A stretch of 24,529 nt of DNA from Anaerolineae bacterium (lineage in GTDB: Bacteria > Chloroflexota > Anaerolineae > JAFGEY01): positions 1 through 24,529 of the forward strand of contig JAFGIE010000244.1 in the NCBI GenBank assembly GCA_016929775.1, written 5' to 3'. A model generated the notes under the pieces. It saw only the letters and a list, made by a program, of their open reading frames with translations, was not told the DNA's origin and ran no database searches. Each line of letters opens with the position of its first letter. Within the stretch, counting starts at the first letter, position 1. A program made the position numbers and the translations under genes. Shown piece after piece: positions 1 through 7,633 of the stretch.

Positions 1-31
1 GACACGAGGGATGGATCTTTGCGCACAAAGG

Positions 32-40
32 TGGTATAAT
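32..40 (+). promoter_or_regulatory. Extended -10 promoter of the zinc-ribbon gene
   Basis: TGGTATAAT is a consensus extended -10 element (TG-N-TATAAT). The hexamer 17 bases upstream (12-17, TGGATC) is a poor -35, as expected when an extended -10 is present. Predicted start is near base 47, giving a leader of about 75 nt before the ATG at 123. Confidence 0.55.
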
Positions 41-70
41 CCGTGGGAAGGGTGCACGGGTAGAACAGCG

Positions 71-90
71 TGCCCAGGCAGTCGCCTGCA
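71..90 (+). other. Small hairpin in the 5' leader
   Basis: CAGGC (75-79) and GCCTG (84-88) form a perfect 5-bp stem around a 4-nt loop, with TG/CA at the outer ends able to pair past a two-base bulge. It lies in the predicted leader of the gene at 123. It has no T run, so it is not a terminator. It may only reflect base composition. Confidence 0.25.
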
Positions 91-122
91 CCACAGCTAC
101 AACTGAGACAAAGACACAAGAA

Positions 123-1382
123 ATGACAGAACAGGCCCCTGAAAACACCAAGGTATACCCATGTCCGCGCTGCAACGCCGACCTGGTCTACAGCGCCGCC
201 AAACAGCGCATGGTCTGCAACCACTGTGGCTACGAAGCGCCCGTCGAGGAGGTCGGCTCTGCAGCAGCGGTCCAGACGCAGACCGTCGTCGACCAGGCGC
301 GCGTCGAGGTCATCGTCGAGCACGACCTGGACGAGGGACTTACCCTCGCCTCGTCGGCACAGGGGTGGGGCACCGAGACACGCAGCGTCAAGTGCAGCAG
401 CTGCAACGCAACGATCACGGTCGAGCCGAACGTGTCCGCGACGGTCTGCCCGTTCTGCGGCTCCCACCACGTGCTCACCCTCGAGCACAGCACGCGGATC
501 ATCCAGCCCGAGTCGCTCGTCCCCTTTGTGGTCGACCAGCGTACGGCGATCGGCGAGTTCCGCCGCTGGCTGGGCAAGGGCTGGTTCCGGCCCAACGCCG
601 TCAAGCGCATCGCCCGCAACGCCGAGGCGCGCGTCCAGGGCGTCTACCTGCCCTTCTGGACGTTCGACGCACAGACCTACTCCAGGTGGCAGGCCGAAGC
701 CGGGTACTACTACTATGTCACCGAGCGCTACACCGTGACCGTGAATGGCAGGCCACAGGTCCGCACGCGCCAGGTGCGCCGGACCCGCTGGCGACCCGCC
801 TCTGGCACGCATGACGAGTTCTTTGACGACGTGCTGCTCTTTGCCACCCGGAGCATCGACCGGGGGATCCTGGAGCGCATCTATCCCTTTGACACCCAGC
901 AGCTGGTGCCCTACCGCCCGCAGTACCTGGCTGGTTGGCGCGCCGAGGAGTACCAGACCGGTCTGGACGAGGCGTGGAAGATGGCGCAGGAGGCGATTGC
1001 CGACCGGCTGCGCGTGGCGTGCGCGCACGAGGTGCCCGGCGACACCCACCGCAACTTGCGCGTCCAGACGCGGTTCGGCGACACGACCTACAAGCACGTC
1101 CTGCTGCCCGTGTGGATCGCCTCGTACCGCTACCAGAACCGGGTCTACAACTTTATGGTCAATGGACAGACGGGCAAGGTCAAGGGACAGGCGCCGGTCT
1201 CGGTATGGAAGGTCGTCCTGACCGTCCTGATCGTGCTCGCCCTGCTGGCGGCGATCTATGGCGCGATGCTGCTCTTTGGGGAAGGCGTCGGGCGTACCGG
1301 GCGGGCGACCCTGGAACAGGGCCCGGTCTGGGTCGCGCACGCCCTCCAGCTCGTCGCACTAGGCCTGGCGCCTGTGGCCTAG
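123..1382 (+). CDS. Double zinc-ribbon membrane-anchored protein
   Basis: The 419-residue protein starts with two zinc ribbons: C14/C17 with C32/C35, and C91/C94 with C109/C112. The middle region is rich in aromatic residues (YLPFWTFDAQTY around 179-190, then YYYY), and a hydrophobic segment lies near 361-386. The order of zinc ribbons, a beta-rich 'YLPFW' region and a C-terminal membrane segment resembles the TFIIB-type zinc-ribbon proteins of the YdjG kind, which in Bacillus take part in PspA-linked membrane stress; relatives are often misnamed helicase or primosomal proteins. No PspA or SPFH gene is nearby, so a stress role is only a possibility. The start is the only good ATG before the first ribbon, but no strong ribosome binding site precedes it. 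Confident as a gene, low on function. Confidence 0.85.
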   Translation: MTEQAPENTKVYPCPRCNADLVYSAAKQRMVCNHCGYEAPVEEVGSAAAVQTQTVVDQARVEVIVEHDLDEGLTLASSAQGWGTETRSVKCSSCNATITVEPNVSATVCPFCGSHHVLTLEHSTRIIQPESLVPFVVDQRTAIGEFRRWLGKGWFRPNAVKRIARNAEARVQGVYLPFWTFDAQTYSRWQAEAGYYYYVTERYTVTVNGRPQVRTRQVRRTRWRPASGTHDEFFDDVLLFATRSIDRGILERIYPFDTQQLVPYRPQYLAGWRAEEYQTGLDEAWKMAQEAIADRLRVACAHEVPGDTHRNLRVQTRFGDTTYKHVLLPVWIASYRYQNRVYNFMVNGQTGKVKGQAPVSVWKVVLTVLIVLALLAAIYGAMLLFGEGVGRTGRATLEQGPVWVAHALQLVALGLAPVA

Positions 1383-1442
1383 CGATGTGGGACGGGGCGC
1401 CGTGAGAGACAGGGCAAGGGGCCCTGAGATGGGGCGTCGCGC

Positions 1443-2174
1443 ATGAGCGAGGGACTGCGGGCCCGCCGGCTGCGCGCACAGACTGTGCTCGTGTCCGCCG
1501 CGACAGGACTCGTCGTTGCCACCACAGCCCTGGCGCTCCTGTTCTTCGCGCGCCCACTGGTGTTGGCGCGCTGGGGACGCTCGGCAACGGACTGGCTGGG
1601 GGGCGTACTCCTGGCGGTCCAGGTCCTATCGTCCGCTGCGGGCTGGTGGGCGGCGACCGAGTTGGGGACAGAGCCACCGCCGCCGCAGCCCAGCGCGGCG
1701 CCTGCGCCGCCAGCCGAGGCGCCGGCGCCGGTGGCCCAACCGCCGCAGGTCGGGCCTGCGGGCGAGGCGAGGGGCGTGTGTCCCGCCCCCGTGGTGCCAC
1801 TCGCCGCGCGCATCGTCGCCATTCCGCTCGTGGGACCGCTCGACCCGGAACGCCTGTTGGCGGTACAGGGCGACGTGCTGCACGAGACCGAACGACGGAG
1901 GGCGCGCGTCGCCCTGGTCGACCTGGCAGGCGCCGGCGAAATGCCCCCGCAGGGCGTCGAGGCCTTCGAACGCCTCGTGCGCGCGGTACGGCTGCTCGGC
2001 TGCCAGGTCGTCGTTACCGGCGTCCACGGGCAGGTCGCGCACGCCCTGCTTGAGGCGGGGGTGGACGACCAGCTGGAGACGCGCCGCGACCTGCGCGCTG
2101 GCTTGCGCTATGCCCTGCGCCTGACCAGGTCACAGGCGCCGTGCAATGCCGAAACTGCGGAGGAGAGCTCATGA
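1443..2174 (+). CDS. Membrane protein with cytoplasmic STAS domain (RsbR-like)
   Basis: This 243-residue protein has two membrane segments (about 18-45 and 56-80), an Ala/Pro-rich linker (about 81-110) and a C-terminal domain (about 120-230) with the STAS pattern: a beta strand (IVAIPLVGPLD), a segment of the DL-x-G type near 160, and a helix followed by VVVTGVH. STAS domains of the RsbR/SpoIIAA kind act in partner-switching stress signalling. Where those carry a phosphorylatable Ser or Thr after the DL-x-G turn, this one has AGEMPPQ, so switching by phosphorylation is doubtful. No anti-sigma kinase gene is adjacent. The stop overlaps the next start (ATGA), so it is co-translated with the lipoprotein downstream. 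The ribosome binding site is weak. Confidence 0.75.
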   Translation: MSEGLRARRLRAQTVLVSAATGLVVATTALALLFFARPLVLARWGRSATDWLGGVLLAVQVLSSAAGWWAATELGTEPPPPQPSAAPAPPAEAPAPVAQPPQVGPAGEARGVCPAPVVPLAARIVAIPLVGPLDPERLLAVQGDVLHETERRRARVALVDLAGAGEMPPQGVEAFERLVRAVRLLGCQVVVTGVHGQVAHALLEAGVDDQLETRRDLRAGLRYALRLTRSQAPCNAETAEESS

Positions 2175-3127
2175 GGTACTTCAAGGTCTTGACCCTGGGC
2201 GTGGCCCTGTGCCTGACCGCGTGCCTAGCCCCCAAGACGGTGGTCGTGACCCAGGAGGTCACGCGCGAGGTGGTGGTCACGCAGGTCGTGGTCCGGGAAG
2301 TGACGGCAGCGTCGCCGGGCGAAGCCGGCGCCACGTACACGCCCTACCCGACCTACACACCTTACCCAACGAACACACCCCTCCCGCCGCCGACAGAGAC
2401 GCCGACCGCCACGCCCACCGAGGGGCCCACCCCGACGGAGACGGTGCCCCCCACCAGCACGCCGACCGAGACACCCACGCAGGCGCCAGCTGCCCCACGC
2501 GCCACGGCGACGCGCGCCCCGACCCCGGCGCCGGCGATGACACGGCTCCCGGACACCGACCCAGGCCCGCCCCTGACGATCGAGGTCAGTGCGAACCGGG
2601 CACAAGAGAACAGCACCTACCTGGTCACCGGGCTGCTGCGCAATGACACCGCGCAGACCTACGACGCGATCGGCGTGACGGCGACCTTTTACGACGACCA
2701 GGGCTTCCGGCACGGTCCGCTCTCCGCCAAGGTGCCCTTCCTCCTCCTCCGCCCGGGCGAGTCGTGTCCCTTTGCCGTCGACCTCGCCGCACGGCGCGTC
2801 ACCTCCTTCCTGCTCCATCCTGAGGGACGCGTGACCGGGCGCGAGTCTGCCGCCGTCGCCCTGAGCGGGATCGGCATCGCCTCCATCGGCGAGGAGAGCG
2901 TGCGCGTGACCGGCTATGCCACCAACCGCAACGAGTTCAAGGTCAAGAACGTCGCCGTCGCCGGCGTCCTCCTCGACGGCAGCGGGCAGGTCGTGAGCCT
3001 CGGCTCGGCCTACGTCCTCCAGGAGGACATCGAGCAGGGACGCACCGTGCAGTTCGACCTGCGCATCCCGCGCGTGCCCTTTCAGCGCTATTGGGTCTAC
3101 GTACAAGCAGAAAGAGACTGGGAGTGA
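2171..3127 (+). CDS. FxLYD-type lipoprotein with Thr/Pro linker
   Basis: The start chosen is ATG 2171, with AGGAG just upstream and a 4-base overlap with the previous stop; an in-frame start at 2141 would put ten residues before the signal peptide. The 318-residue product has a lipoprotein signal with lipobox LTAC (lipidated C18), a valine-rich repeat (about 24-42), and a Thr/Pro linker (about 50-125) containing a tandem YTPYP. Two beta-rich domains follow (about 135-235 and 240-315), each with the FxLYD pattern of conserved V-x-G-x-x-x-N. Such proteins sit on the outer face of the membrane; the domain is thought to bind or scaffold, without known catalysis. The Val repeat plus Thr/Pro linker is the best taxonomic hint to Chloroflexota. 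Confidence 0.85.
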   Translation: MRYFKVLTLGVALCLTACLAPKTVVVTQEVTREVVVTQVVVREVTAASPGEAGATYTPYPTYTPYPTNTPLPPPTETPTATPTEGPTPTETVPPTSTPTETPTQAPAAPRATATRAPTPAPAMTRLPDTDPGPPLTIEVSANRAQENSTYLVTGLLRNDTAQTYDAIGVTATFYDDQGFRHGPLSAKVPFLLLRPGESCPFAVDLAARRVTSFLLHPEGRVTGRESAAVALSGIGIASIGEESVRVTGYATNRNEFKVKNVAVAGVLLDGSGQVVSLGSAYVLQEDIEQGRTVQFDLRIPRVPFQRYWVYVQAERDWE

Positions 3128-3131
3128 ACCT

Positions 3132-3758
3132 ATGGCTGTGATCACCATCTCGCGAGAACTCGGCAGCGGCGGTGACGAGACCGTCGACCTGCTGTGCGAC
3201 CGGCTGGGGTACTGCCGCGTGGACAAGGCGATGCTCTCCCAGATCGCCGAGGGAGCGGGCATCGACGTCAAAGCCGTGCTCGCCAAGGAGCGGGACGTGA
3301 CGTCCAAGCCGCGCCTGATCAGCGACCAGATGACGTCGCTCTATGGTCGCCAGCCGAACGCGTTCGGGCGGCAGGGCGAGATCGACGACCAGACCTACGT
3401 GCGCATCGTGCGCGAGACCATGCACAAGTTCGCACAGACGGGCGACGCGATCATCATCGGGCGCGGCGGGCAGATCATCTTGCACGACGTGCCTGGCGTG
3501 CTGCACGTCCACCTGTATGCCAGCCCCGATGCGCGGGCCCACAACCTCACCACGCGCTACGGCATCTCCAGGCTGGAAGCGCAGCGGCGGATCGAGCGCT
3601 CCGACGAGCGGAAGCGTCTCTACATCCGCAACGTGCACAGCAACGCCAACTGGAAAGACCTCAAGTACTATCACTTGACGGTCGACGTCGGGTACGTCCG
3701 GCCCCAGGTCGCAGCCGAGATCATCGTCACTGCCGCGCACAGCATTGCGGCAGCCTAG
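3132..3758 (+). CDS. Cytidylate kinase-like protein (Cytidylate_kin2 family)
   Basis: This 208-residue cytoplasmic protein begins ITISRELGSGGDE, the P-loop variant of the cytidylate kinase-like family Pfam calls Cytidylate_kin2. The classical Walker A lysine is absent, as is usual in this family. A second motif, DAIIIGRGGQIIL (about 107-119), and an Arg-rich lid region (ISRLEAQRRIERSDERKR, about 144-161) also match. Members are presumed nucleotide or small-molecule kinases; few have a proven substrate, and a separate canonical cmk usually exists. It starts 4 bases after the lipoprotein stop and is followed 13 bases later by the next gene, so it lies within an operon. Family assignment is secure; substrate unknown. 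Confidence 0.85.
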   Translation: MAVITISRELGSGGDETVDLLCDRLGYCRVDKAMLSQIAEGAGIDVKAVLAKERDVTSKPRLISDQMTSLYGRQPNAFGRQGEIDDQTYVRIVRETMHKFAQTGDAIIIGRGGQIILHDVPGVLHVHLYASPDARAHNLTTRYGISRLEAQRRIERSDERKRLYIRNVHSNANWKDLKYYHLTVDVGYVRPQVAAEIIVTAAHSIAAA

Positions 3759-3771
3759 CCCAGGAGGACAC

Positions 3772-5340
3772 GTGGAGGGACCTGCCCCGACCCCGCAGCC
3801 GCACCTCGGGTGGCTGTGGCGCCCCAACCTGATCGTCTTCCTGTCGAGTGCCTGCATCATGGTGATCGAGCTGGTCGCAGGGCGGATCATCGCGCCCTAC
3901 GTCGGCGTCTCCCTCTACACCTGGACCAGCGTGATCGGCATCGTCCTAGCCGGCATCAGCCTGGGCAACTACCTCGGCGGGCGCGTCGCCGACCGCTGGG
4001 CCTCGCCGCGCCTGCTGGGCGCCGTCTACCTCGTTGCCGGTCTGTGCTGCCTGGTCATCCTCAGCGCCGACCGGCTGGACACCGCGCTCTCGATCGATAG
4101 CCTGACCGAGAGCGGGCTGCACATCATCGTCCCGATCGTGCTCCTGACCACTGCGCTCTTTTTCGTCCCGTGCGCCATCCTCGGCATGATCTCGCCCATC
4201 GTCGCCAAGCTGGCAGTCCGCGACCTGGACAAGACCGGCAGCACGGTGGGCAAGATCTATGCCTTTGGCTCCATGGGCAGCATCGTCGGCACCTTTGCCA
4301 CCGGGTTCTGGTTGATCTCCTGGTTTGGCACGCACGTCATCGTGTGGGGCGTCGCCAGCGTCCTCTTCCTGCTCGGCGTGCTCTTTCTCGCGGGCAGCCG
4401 CTGGCTGTGGACCGCCGCCGCCGTGGTCGTCGTGGCAGTCAGTTCCGTCTGGACCTACCGCCTGGGGTGGCTGCGCGGCCCGTGCAACCTCGAGACAAAC
4501 TACTTCTGCATCAAGGTACAGGAGGAGGTCAAGGACGGCGAACCGGTGCGCGTGCTGGTCCTCGACCGGCTCGTGCACAGCTACACCTCGCTCGCCGACC
4601 CGACCCACCTCGTGTACGGGTACGAGCGCGCGTACGCCGAGGTCAGCGCCTACCGCGCTGCCGCCCTCGACCGCCCCCTGCGCGCCCTGTTCATCGGGGG
4701 CGGCGGCTACACCTTCCCCCGCTACATGGAGGCAGTGTACCCCGACAGCGTGATCGACGTGGTCGAAATCGACCCCGGCGTGACCCGAACCGCCTACCAG
4801 GTCCTGGGGCTCGACCCCACTACGCGTATCGCCTCGTACAACGAGGACGCGCGCCTCTACCTGGAGCGCACGCCCCACCAGCGGTATGACCTGGTCTTGG
4901 GCGACGCCTTCAACGACTTTTCCGTGCCCTACCACCTGACCACGGCAGGGTTCAACGAGCGCGTCCACGCCTGGTTGGCAGACGGGGGCATGTATGTCGT
5001 CAACATCATCGACGGTGGGCGGGCACAGTTCCTGCGCGCCTACGTGCACACCATGCGCCAGACCTTCGACTATGTCTACGTTGCGCCCTCCATCGACAGC
5101 TGGCGCACCTCTGTGCGCAGCACGTTCGTGGTCATCGGCACAGACACGCCCCTCGACCGCGGCGCGCTGGCACGGACCGACGCCGGCGACGGACAGGCGC
5201 TGCTCGCAGCGCAGCTCCTGAGCGGCGAGCAACTGGACGCGCTCCTTGCCGAGCAGCCGCCGGTAACGCTGACCGACCGCTATGCGCCGGTCGACCAGAT
5301 GCTAGCTGCCGTGTTCCTCGACCTAGCGCCAGCCCAGTAA
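3772..5340 (+). CDS. Polytopic membrane protein with spermidine synthase-like domain
   Basis: The start is GTG 3772, placed 4 bases after AGGAGG (3762-3767); the longer in-frame TTG at 3745 lies inside the preceding gene and has no binding site. The 522-residue product has about seven or eight membrane helices in its first 230 residues, then a Rossmann-type methyltransferase fold. In that domain GGGGY (near 305) replaces the GGGDG of true spermidine synthases, followed by VVEIDPGV, EDARLYL and GDAFND. This matches the widespread 'fused MFS/spermidine synthase' family, whose substrate is generally unknown. The SAM/dcSAM-binding acidic residues (EID, ED, GDAF) are kept, so aminopropyl or methyl transfer is possible. 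No speD or arginase partner is present, so polyamine synthesis cannot be claimed. Confidence 0.88.
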   Translation: MEGPAPTPQPHLGWLWRPNLIVFLSSACIMVIELVAGRIIAPYVGVSLYTWTSVIGIVLAGISLGNYLGGRVADRWASPRLLGAVYLVAGLCCLVILSADRLDTALSIDSLTESGLHIIVPIVLLTTALFFVPCAILGMISPIVAKLAVRDLDKTGSTVGKIYAFGSMGSIVGTFATGFWLISWFGTHVIVWGVASVLFLLGVLFLAGSRWLWTAAAVVVVAVSSVWTYRLGWLRGPCNLETNYFCIKVQEEVKDGEPVRVLVLDRLVHSYTSLADPTHLVYGYERAYAEVSAYRAAALDRPLRALFIGGGGYTFPRYMEAVYPDSVIDVVEIDPGVTRTAYQVLGLDPTTRIASYNEDARLYLERTPHQRYDLVLGDAFNDFSVPYHLTTAGFNERVHAWLADGGMYVVNIIDGGRAQFLRAYVHTMRQTFDYVYVAPSIDSWRTSVRSTFVVIGTDTPLDRGALARTDAGDGQALLAAQLLSGEQLDALLAEQPPVTLTDRYAPVDQMLAAVFLDLAPAQ

Positions 5341-5406
5341 GGCGAGAGGCGCCGCCCCACATCCTGCCCACCCCCACGCCGCAGCGAGACGGCACATTGG
5401 GCGTTT

Positions 5407-5436
5407 TTGCCAATCGGGCACGAGTTGCGGTATAAT
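5407..5436 (+). promoter_or_regulatory. Sigma-70-type promoter of the GDT1-secDF operon
   Basis: TTGCCA (5407-5412), an 18-base spacer and a perfect TATAAT (5431-5436). The predicted transcript start near 5443 leaves a leader of about 43 nt to the TTG start at 5486. A short inverted repeat, ATTGG/CCAAT (5395-5399 and 5410-5414), overlaps the -35. Confidence 0.75.
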
Positions 5437-5485
5437 ACCCGCCTCATTGGGTACAGACGCGCAGCACCGAGAGAGGGCAATCGAA

Positions 5486-6103
5486 TTGGACTGGGGAGCA
5501 CTCTTGACGACGCTAGGCCTTGTCTTCGTCGCCGAGCTTGGCGACAAGACCCAGCTTGCGGTCGTCACGCAGACCTGCAAGTACCGCCGCCCATGGCCCG
5601 TCTTCCTAGGCGCCAGTCTGGCGCTCGCCTTGGTATCCATGATCGGCGCCCTCGGCGGGCAGCTGATCGCGCGCGTCATCCCCCCGCTCGCGCTCCGCAT
5701 CGCCGCTGCTCTCGCCTTCGTGGTCATGGGGCTGCTGATCGCGCGCGAGGCCCGCAGCGCAGCGAGGTCGGCTGAAGGCGGCGCCTGTCCCTACGTCCCT
5801 CCTGGAGGAGCATGTAGCGGGACCTCTGGCTGGAGTTGGCCCGCGTTCGGTTCTAGCCTGGGCCTGCTCTTTGTCGCCGAGCTGGGGGACAAGACGCAGC
5901 TCGCCATCCTCAGCCTCGCCAGCAAGCACGCTACGCCCTGGGCGGTCTTTGCCGGAGGCGCGCTGGCGCTGACCCTTGTCACAGCCATCGGCGTGCTCGG
6001 CGGCGAGGGGCTGTGCCGCGTGATCCCCGAACGGACCGTACTCGCCATCTCCGCCGGCGCCTTTGTCGTCATGGGCATCCTTGTCGGCGCCGGGGTCCTC
6101 TAG
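5486..6103 (+). CDS. TMEM165/GDT1 family cation transporter (UPF0016)
   Basis: The family signature E-x-G-D-K-(T/S) appears twice, as ELGDKTQ at residues 17-23 and again from E132, each in the first helix of a three-helix repeat. With about six membrane helices in 205 residues, this is a complete two-repeat GDT1 protein. Characterised relatives export Mn2+ or exchange Ca2+/Mn2+ for protons; the paired acidic motifs form the ion site. The start chosen is TTG 5486, eight bases after AGAGGG (5472-5477). The alternative TTG at 5447 would lie only about four bases after the predicted transcript start and adds unconserved residues. secD follows 18 bases after the stop, so the three genes appear co-transcribed. 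Manganese export is inferred from family only. Confidence 0.9.
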   Translation: MDWGALLTTLGLVFVAELGDKTQLAVVTQTCKYRRPWPVFLGASLALALVSMIGALGGQLIARVIPPLALRIAAALAFVVMGLLIAREARSAARSAEGGACPYVPPGGACSGTSGWSWPAFGSSLGLLFVAELGDKTQLAILSLASKHATPWAVFAGGALALTLVTAIGVLGGEGLCRVIPERTVLAISAGAFVVMGILVGAGVL

Positions 6104-6121
6104 TCGGGCAGCCCTAGACCG

Positions 6122-7624
6122 ATGGAGCGACGTACCCTCGGTGTGCTGATCGCGATCTTGGCGCTGACCGCATGCGCGGCGTGGGTGGCGCTGCCCGGCA
6201 ACCCTGGTCTCCACATCGGCTTTCTCAACCTCGACCGCCCGATCGCCTTCCGGCAGGGCCTCGACCTGCAAGGCGGGATCCAGGTCCTGTTGGAAGCCGA
6301 CCTGGACGACAGCATACCGGTCGACCCGGAGGCGATCGAGACCGCGCGCAAGATCGTCGAGAACCGCGTCAATGGCCTCGGCGTCGCCGAACCGCTCGTC
6401 CAGCTGCAGGGCGCGCGGCGGATCATCGTCGAACTGCCCGGCTTGCAGGACGAAAAGCAGGCCCTGGATCTGATCCGCGAGACCGGGCAACTCGAGTTCG
6501 TCGACGTCGGCTACATCTACCTCCCCCCAGGGACCGAGATCGAGACCGACTATGTGCCCGGTCAGCCGATCGGGGATCCGCCCGCTGAACCGCAGTACAC
6601 GCCTGAGGGTGACCCAATTTACCACACCGTGATGACCGGCGAAGCGCTCAAGAGTGCGGTGCGCTATAGCGACGACCGCACAGGCGTGATCGAGCACGAG
6701 ATCGCATTCGAGCTGCAGGGCGATTGGGGAGAGCTCTTTGCTGTGTATACCGCGAGCCACGTCGGCCAACGGCTGGCGATCGTGCTCGATGGGAACGTGC
6801 TCTCGGCCCCGCAGATCAGCCAGCGGATCAGCGGCGGAAGGGGCACGATCAGCGGCGCCTTCACGCGCGAGGAAGCGGACGCGTTGGCGATACAGCTCCG
6901 CTACGGCGCGCTGCCCCTTCCCCTACGCGTCGAGAGCAACCAAAAGATCGGCCCCTCCCTGGGACAGGAGTCGGTGGCTCAGAGCATCCGCGCTGGCGTC
7001 GCCGGACTCAGCGCCGTCCTCCTGTTCATGCTGATCTACTACCGCCTCCCCGGGCTGATCGCAGACTTGTCCCTGCTCCTCTACGGTCTGCTCAACTTGG
7101 CAGTGTTCAAGATGGGCAGCCTGTTCATGGTCCTCCTCGCCGCGATCCTGCTCGTGATCTACCTGGTCGAGCGGCGGGACCGCTGGCTGCTGTGGATGAG
7201 CCTCGGCATCTTTTTCATCGCCGTCTTTCTCGGCTTCCAGGCAGTGACGCTGACCCTGCCCGGCATCGCCGGCTTTTTGCTCTCCACCGGAATGGCAGTT
7301 GACGCCAACATCCTGATCTTTGAGCGCATCCGGGAAGAGCTGCGCGCCGGTCGCTCGCTGCGTGCGGCGCTGCGCACCGGCTTTGACCGCGCATGGACCT
7401 CGATCTGGGACTCACAGGCATCCACGTTGATCATCTGTGCCATCCTGTACGTCTTTGGCAGCAACTTTGGCGCCAGCATCGTCAAGGGGTTCGCCATCAC
7501 CCTGGCAGTCGGGACCTTGCTCAACCTCTTTACCGCGATCACGGTCACTCGCACCTTGATGAGCGCCGCCTTTTCGGCTGGCGAACGGCGCATCGCCGGC
7601 AAGCGCTGGCTGCTGGGCGTGTAG
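6122..7624 (+). CDS. secD: Protein translocase subunit SecD
   Basis: SecD works with SecF in the membrane, using the proton gradient to pull exported proteins out of the SecYEG channel. The 500-residue protein has an N-terminal helix (about 6-24), GLDLQGG (46-52), an external P1-type domain, the RISGGRGTISGAFTREEA segment, then LRYGALPLP before the helical bundle. VTLTLPGIAGF and GMAVDANILIFERIREEL are hallmark SecD sequences of helix 4. It is shorter than E. coli SecD (615) but normal for the short form. Oddly, about 43 residues (332-374) are inserted between helix 3 and the TLTLPGIAG motif, long enough for two more membrane helices around a charged ERRDR turn. secF begins 9 bases after the stop. 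Confidence 0.95.
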   Translation: MERRTLGVLIAILALTACAAWVALPGNPGLHIGFLNLDRPIAFRQGLDLQGGIQVLLEADLDDSIPVDPEAIETARKIVENRVNGLGVAEPLVQLQGARRIIVELPGLQDEKQALDLIRETGQLEFVDVGYIYLPPGTEIETDYVPGQPIGDPPAEPQYTPEGDPIYHTVMTGEALKSAVRYSDDRTGVIEHEIAFELQGDWGELFAVYTASHVGQRLAIVLDGNVLSAPQISQRISGGRGTISGAFTREEADALAIQLRYGALPLPLRVESNQKIGPSLGQESVAQSIRAGVAGLSAVLLFMLIYYRLPGLIADLSLLLYGLLNLAVFKMGSLFMVLLAAILLVIYLVERRDRWLLWMSLGIFFIAVFLGFQAVTLTLPGIAGFLLSTGMAVDANILIFERIREELRAGRSLRAALRTGFDRAWTSIWDSQASTLIICAILYVFGSNFGASIVKGFAITLAVGTLLNLFTAITVTRTLMSAAFSAGERRIAGKRWLLGV

Positions 7625-7633
7625 GGGGCAGGC

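Noticed and set aside
2334..2380. Tandem YTPYP-type repeat as a mobile or phase-variable element
   Set aside because: It is a short, imperfect coding repeat inside a Thr/Pro linker of an exported protein, typical of such linkers; bases vary between units.
5447..5485. Upstream TTG start for the GDT1-type gene
   Set aside because: It lies about four bases after the predicted transcript start and has no ribosome binding site; TTG 5486 has AGAGGG at correct spacing.
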